Positions 62,351-64,000 of a stretch of 64,000 nucleotides of DNA are shown here, piece after piece. The notes under the pieces were generated by a model. That model made no database searches and was not told where the DNA came from. It worked only from the letters and a program-made list of their open reading frames with translations. The DNA lies in contig JAJYBR010000001.1 in NCBI GenBank assembly GCA_021778895.1, forward strand, positions 164,386 to 228,385, read 5' to 3'. The position numbers were made by a program, and so were the translations under genes. The DNA is from Actinomycetes bacterium (GTDB lineage Bacteria; Actinomycetota; Acidimicrobiia; Acidimicrobiales; RAAP-2). How positions within the stretch are numbered: position 1 is the stretch's first letter; the number at the start of each line of letters is the position of its first letter.

Positions 62351-63139
62351 CTAGGGCACGTCGGGGACCGCGACACCCTGCTCGCGGCACACGGCGCGGT
62401 AGGCGCAGAAGCGGCAGGCGCTCGACGACGGGCGCGCGGGGAAGCTGCCCGTGGCGTGGTAGTCCGCGATGGTCTGCCAGGCGTGGCTGGCCGCACTGGC
62501 CCGAGCGCGCACCACGACGTCGGTGACCGGGCGCGTGGCCGTGTAGCCGCGGCTCACGTACAAGAGCCGGATGGTCGTGGGCAGTTCACCGAGCGCCGCC
62601 TGGCACAGGGCGGCGTAGAGCTCGGTGTTGGCGAAGGTGAAGCGGTCCCAGTCCCGGGAGGGCACCGAGCCCGTCTTGTAGTCCACGATCGTCAGGTGCC
62701 CCTGGTCGTCGCGGTCCAGGCGGTCGAGGATCCCGAGGACCGGGGCTCCGTCCAACTCGGCCCGCAGCCGCAGCTCCACGCCTTCGGCGGCCACCCCCTG
62801 GGGATCCTCCATGGCCAAGTAGCCCTCCACCGACTGGGCGACCTCGGAGCGCAGGCGCGCGACCAGGGCCTCATCGGCGCTGAGGTCGTCGCGCGCGCTG
62901 GGGTCGAGGACGTGCTCCTCGGCTGGTGCCAGGAGCTCACGCGCGGCCGCGGCAGTCCGCTCGGCCGCCGCCAGGCGCAGCAGGTTCTCGAGCACGTGAT
63001 GGACCATGCGGCCCTTGACGCTGGCGTACGTGGCGGGCTGCGGCCGCCGCTCGACGGCGGCGTACTGGTAGCGCCGCGGGCAGGCCTGGAAGTCCTGGAG
63101 TCGCGAGGGGGACAGGGCCGAGGGCAGCGGTGGCAGCAC
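62351..63139 (-). CDS. RecB-family PD-(D/E)XK nuclease with Fe-S cysteines
   Basis: A 262-residue single-domain nuclease. LSPSRLQDFQACPRRYQY (C20), GRMVHHVLE, GILDRLDRDDQ and the catalytic VDYKTG define the PDDEXK/Cas4-AddB family; CRFCAYRAVC near the C-terminus (C242, C245, C251) completes a probable 4Fe-4S site with C20. No CRISPR array or cas gene is nearby, so it is best read as a stand-alone recombination or repair exonuclease. It lies nine bases downstream of the partial MFS gene, in the same direction. Confidence 0.88.
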   Translation of the reverse strand: MLPPLPSALSPSRLQDFQACPRRYQYAAVERRPQPATYASVKGRMVHHVLENLLRLAAAERTAAAARELLAPAEEHVLDPSARDDLSADEALVARLRSEVAQSVEGYLAMEDPQGVAAEGVELRLRAELDGAPVLGILDRLDRDDQGHLTIVDYKTGSVPSRDWDRFTFANTELYAALCQAALGELPTTIRLLYVSRGYTATRPVTDVVVRARASAASHAWQTIADYHATGSFPARPSSSACRFCAYRAVCREQGVAVPDVP

Positions 63140-63148
63140 GGGGCCAGG

Positions 63149-64000
63149 CTAGGTCGCGGGTGGGACACCCGACGGGGAGCCCCGTCCCGCGTCGACGGCG
63201 TGCACCCGGGGCGACGCGATGACCACGATGCCCGGGACGAGCGTCAGGATCGTGGCGGCCAGTGCGTAGGTGGCGACCCCGATGCGCGAGCTGAGGGCGC
63301 CCGCGATCGCGACGCCCACGGGGGAGAGGCCGAGGGAGACGAACCAGTCCACCGACGAGACGCGGCCCAACAGGTCGCCGGGCACCTCCGACTGGAGCAG
63401 GGACTCCCACACGATGTTGCCGATCACGATGCCGGGAGTGGCGATCAGCGGAACGACGAAGAGCTCCCACGTGGAAGTCGCGGCCGCCAGGAGGAAGCCG
63501 CTGACGCCGGCGACCAGCCAGGCCAGCCACATCGCGCGGACCCGTCGTCGCGGTGTCGGGAGGCTGGTCGCGGCCAACGAGCTCAACGCGCCGGCGGCCC
63601 CGGCGAGGGCGAAGTAGTAGCCGACGACACTCTTGGCCACGTGGAGGTCGTGGCGCAGGACGAAGGGGATGAGCACGAACATCGGCGTGAACAGCAAGGC
63701 ATTGCCGATCGTGACGGCCAGGAGGGAGCGCCACAGCCAGGCGGTGCGTCGCACGTAGCGCCAGCCCGCGGCGATCTCGCGAACCATGGTCTGGGGCTCG
63801 TGGCGCACGGGTCGGGGGGTGGCGTGCATCAGGGCCAGGGTGGAGGCGCTCACGACGAAGGTGGCACAGTCCACGGTGATCGCCGCCGTCGTCGAAAACG
63901 CCGCGATCAGGCCCCCGACGGCCGGCCCGATCATGTTGCCCATGACCTGGGAGGTGAAGGGCCGTACCCCGTTCATCGCGGGCAGCAACTCGACCGGCAC
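63149..64000 (-). CDS. MFS transporter (EntS-like), N-terminus beyond window
   Basis: The C-terminal 283 residues of a major facilitator, open to the right edge. MNGVRPFTSQVMGNMIGPAV corresponds to helices 4-5 of EntS/MFS_3 exporters, so roughly 120 N-terminal residues are missing. About seven further hydrophobic segments are visible, with LLQSEVPGDLLGRVSSVDWF marking the conserved loop near helices 10-11. The substrate is unknown; relatives export siderophores or macrolides. Confidence 0.82.
   Translation of the reverse strand: MPVELLPAMNGVRPFTSQVMGNMIGPAVGGLIAAFSTTAAITVDCATFVVSASTLALMHATPRPVRHEPQTMVREIAAGWRYVRRTAWLWRSLLAVTIGNALLFTPMFVLIPFVLRHDLHVAKSVVGYYFALAGAAGALSSLAATSLPTPRRRVRAMWLAWLVAGVSGFLLAAATSTWELFVVPLIATPGIVIGNIVWESLLQSEVPGDLLGRVSSVDWFVSLGLSPVGVAIAGALSSRIGVATYALAATILTLVPGIVVIASPRVHAVDAGRGSPSGVPPAT

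Noticed and set aside
62351..63139. Cas4-like nuclease as a sign of a CRISPR system.
   Set aside because: No repeat-spacer array or other cas gene was seen, and the length and context suit a stand-alone RecB-family exonuclease.

Overview
The window is a high-GC, gene-dense stretch of an actinobacterial chromosome, almost entirely housekeeping. The pointers are the suite SepIVA-like coiled-coil protein, DUF177, rpmF, rnc, mutM, smc, ftsY, ffh, rpsP, khpA, rimM, trmD, rplS and DUF2469, a PspA-HtpX-PspAB cluster, a FolP2-type DHPS homologue, GTP-dependent PEPCK and frequent GTG starts. The mixture of gene orders fits a deep lineage such as Acidimicrobiia better than Streptomyces or Mycobacterium, but this is inference; no rRNA or species marker is present.

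Layout. 1-3855: a partial phosphotransferase, tandem thioredoxins, FolP2-like protein, holA, and rpsT on the other strand. 3952-12620: lepA, then a CIRCE-controlled hrcA-dnaJ-rsmE-HIT-phoH-ybeY-CNNM-era run with start/stop overlaps. 12415-15427 (minus): a TauE/SafE permease and a DinG-type helicase. 15482-20937: uppS, a small membrane protein, recO, photolyase, hemW and glyS. 20924-24357 (minus): coupled ABC exporter, hotdog thioesterase and MFS. 24431-27084: dnaG and a divergent sigma factor. 27125-33920: the only accessory-looking part, with two tRNAs, a lower-GC hypothetical protein, an alcohol dehydrogenase, FMN reductase, drug-type MFS with divergent TetR, a secreted protein and another MFS. 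33933-36973: pckG, thiL, rpmB. 37043-46253: fakA-like, recG, rsmD, coaD, sepIVA-like, DUF177, rpmF, plsX, acpP, rnc, mutM. 46285-55328: smc, ftsY, ffh and the rpsP-to-rplS ribosome and RNA block, DUF2469 and an unknown protein. 55376-58003: nfo, fumC and a pterin dehydratase-like gene. 57963-60183 (minus): pspA-htpX-pspAB. 60243-61870 (minus): purK-purE. 61972-64000: a DoxX-like protein, a RecB-family nuclease and a partial MFS.

Regulation. The clearest global signal is a TANNNT hexamer placed 6-9 nt before the start codon of at least 17 genes that lead transcription units. That spacing would put the transcription start on or next to the start codon, so leaderless mRNAs look common. Leadered promoters with Shine-Dalgarno sites serve the ribosomal protein genes, hrcA, acpP and pspA. 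No CRISPR array, insertion sequence, prophage or defence island was seen, and nothing amounts to a plainly new system. The items most worth a second look are the leaderless promoter set, the divergent sigma factor behind dnaG, the FolP2-like protein, the safE/era antisense overlap with its upstream operator, and the Psp cluster.
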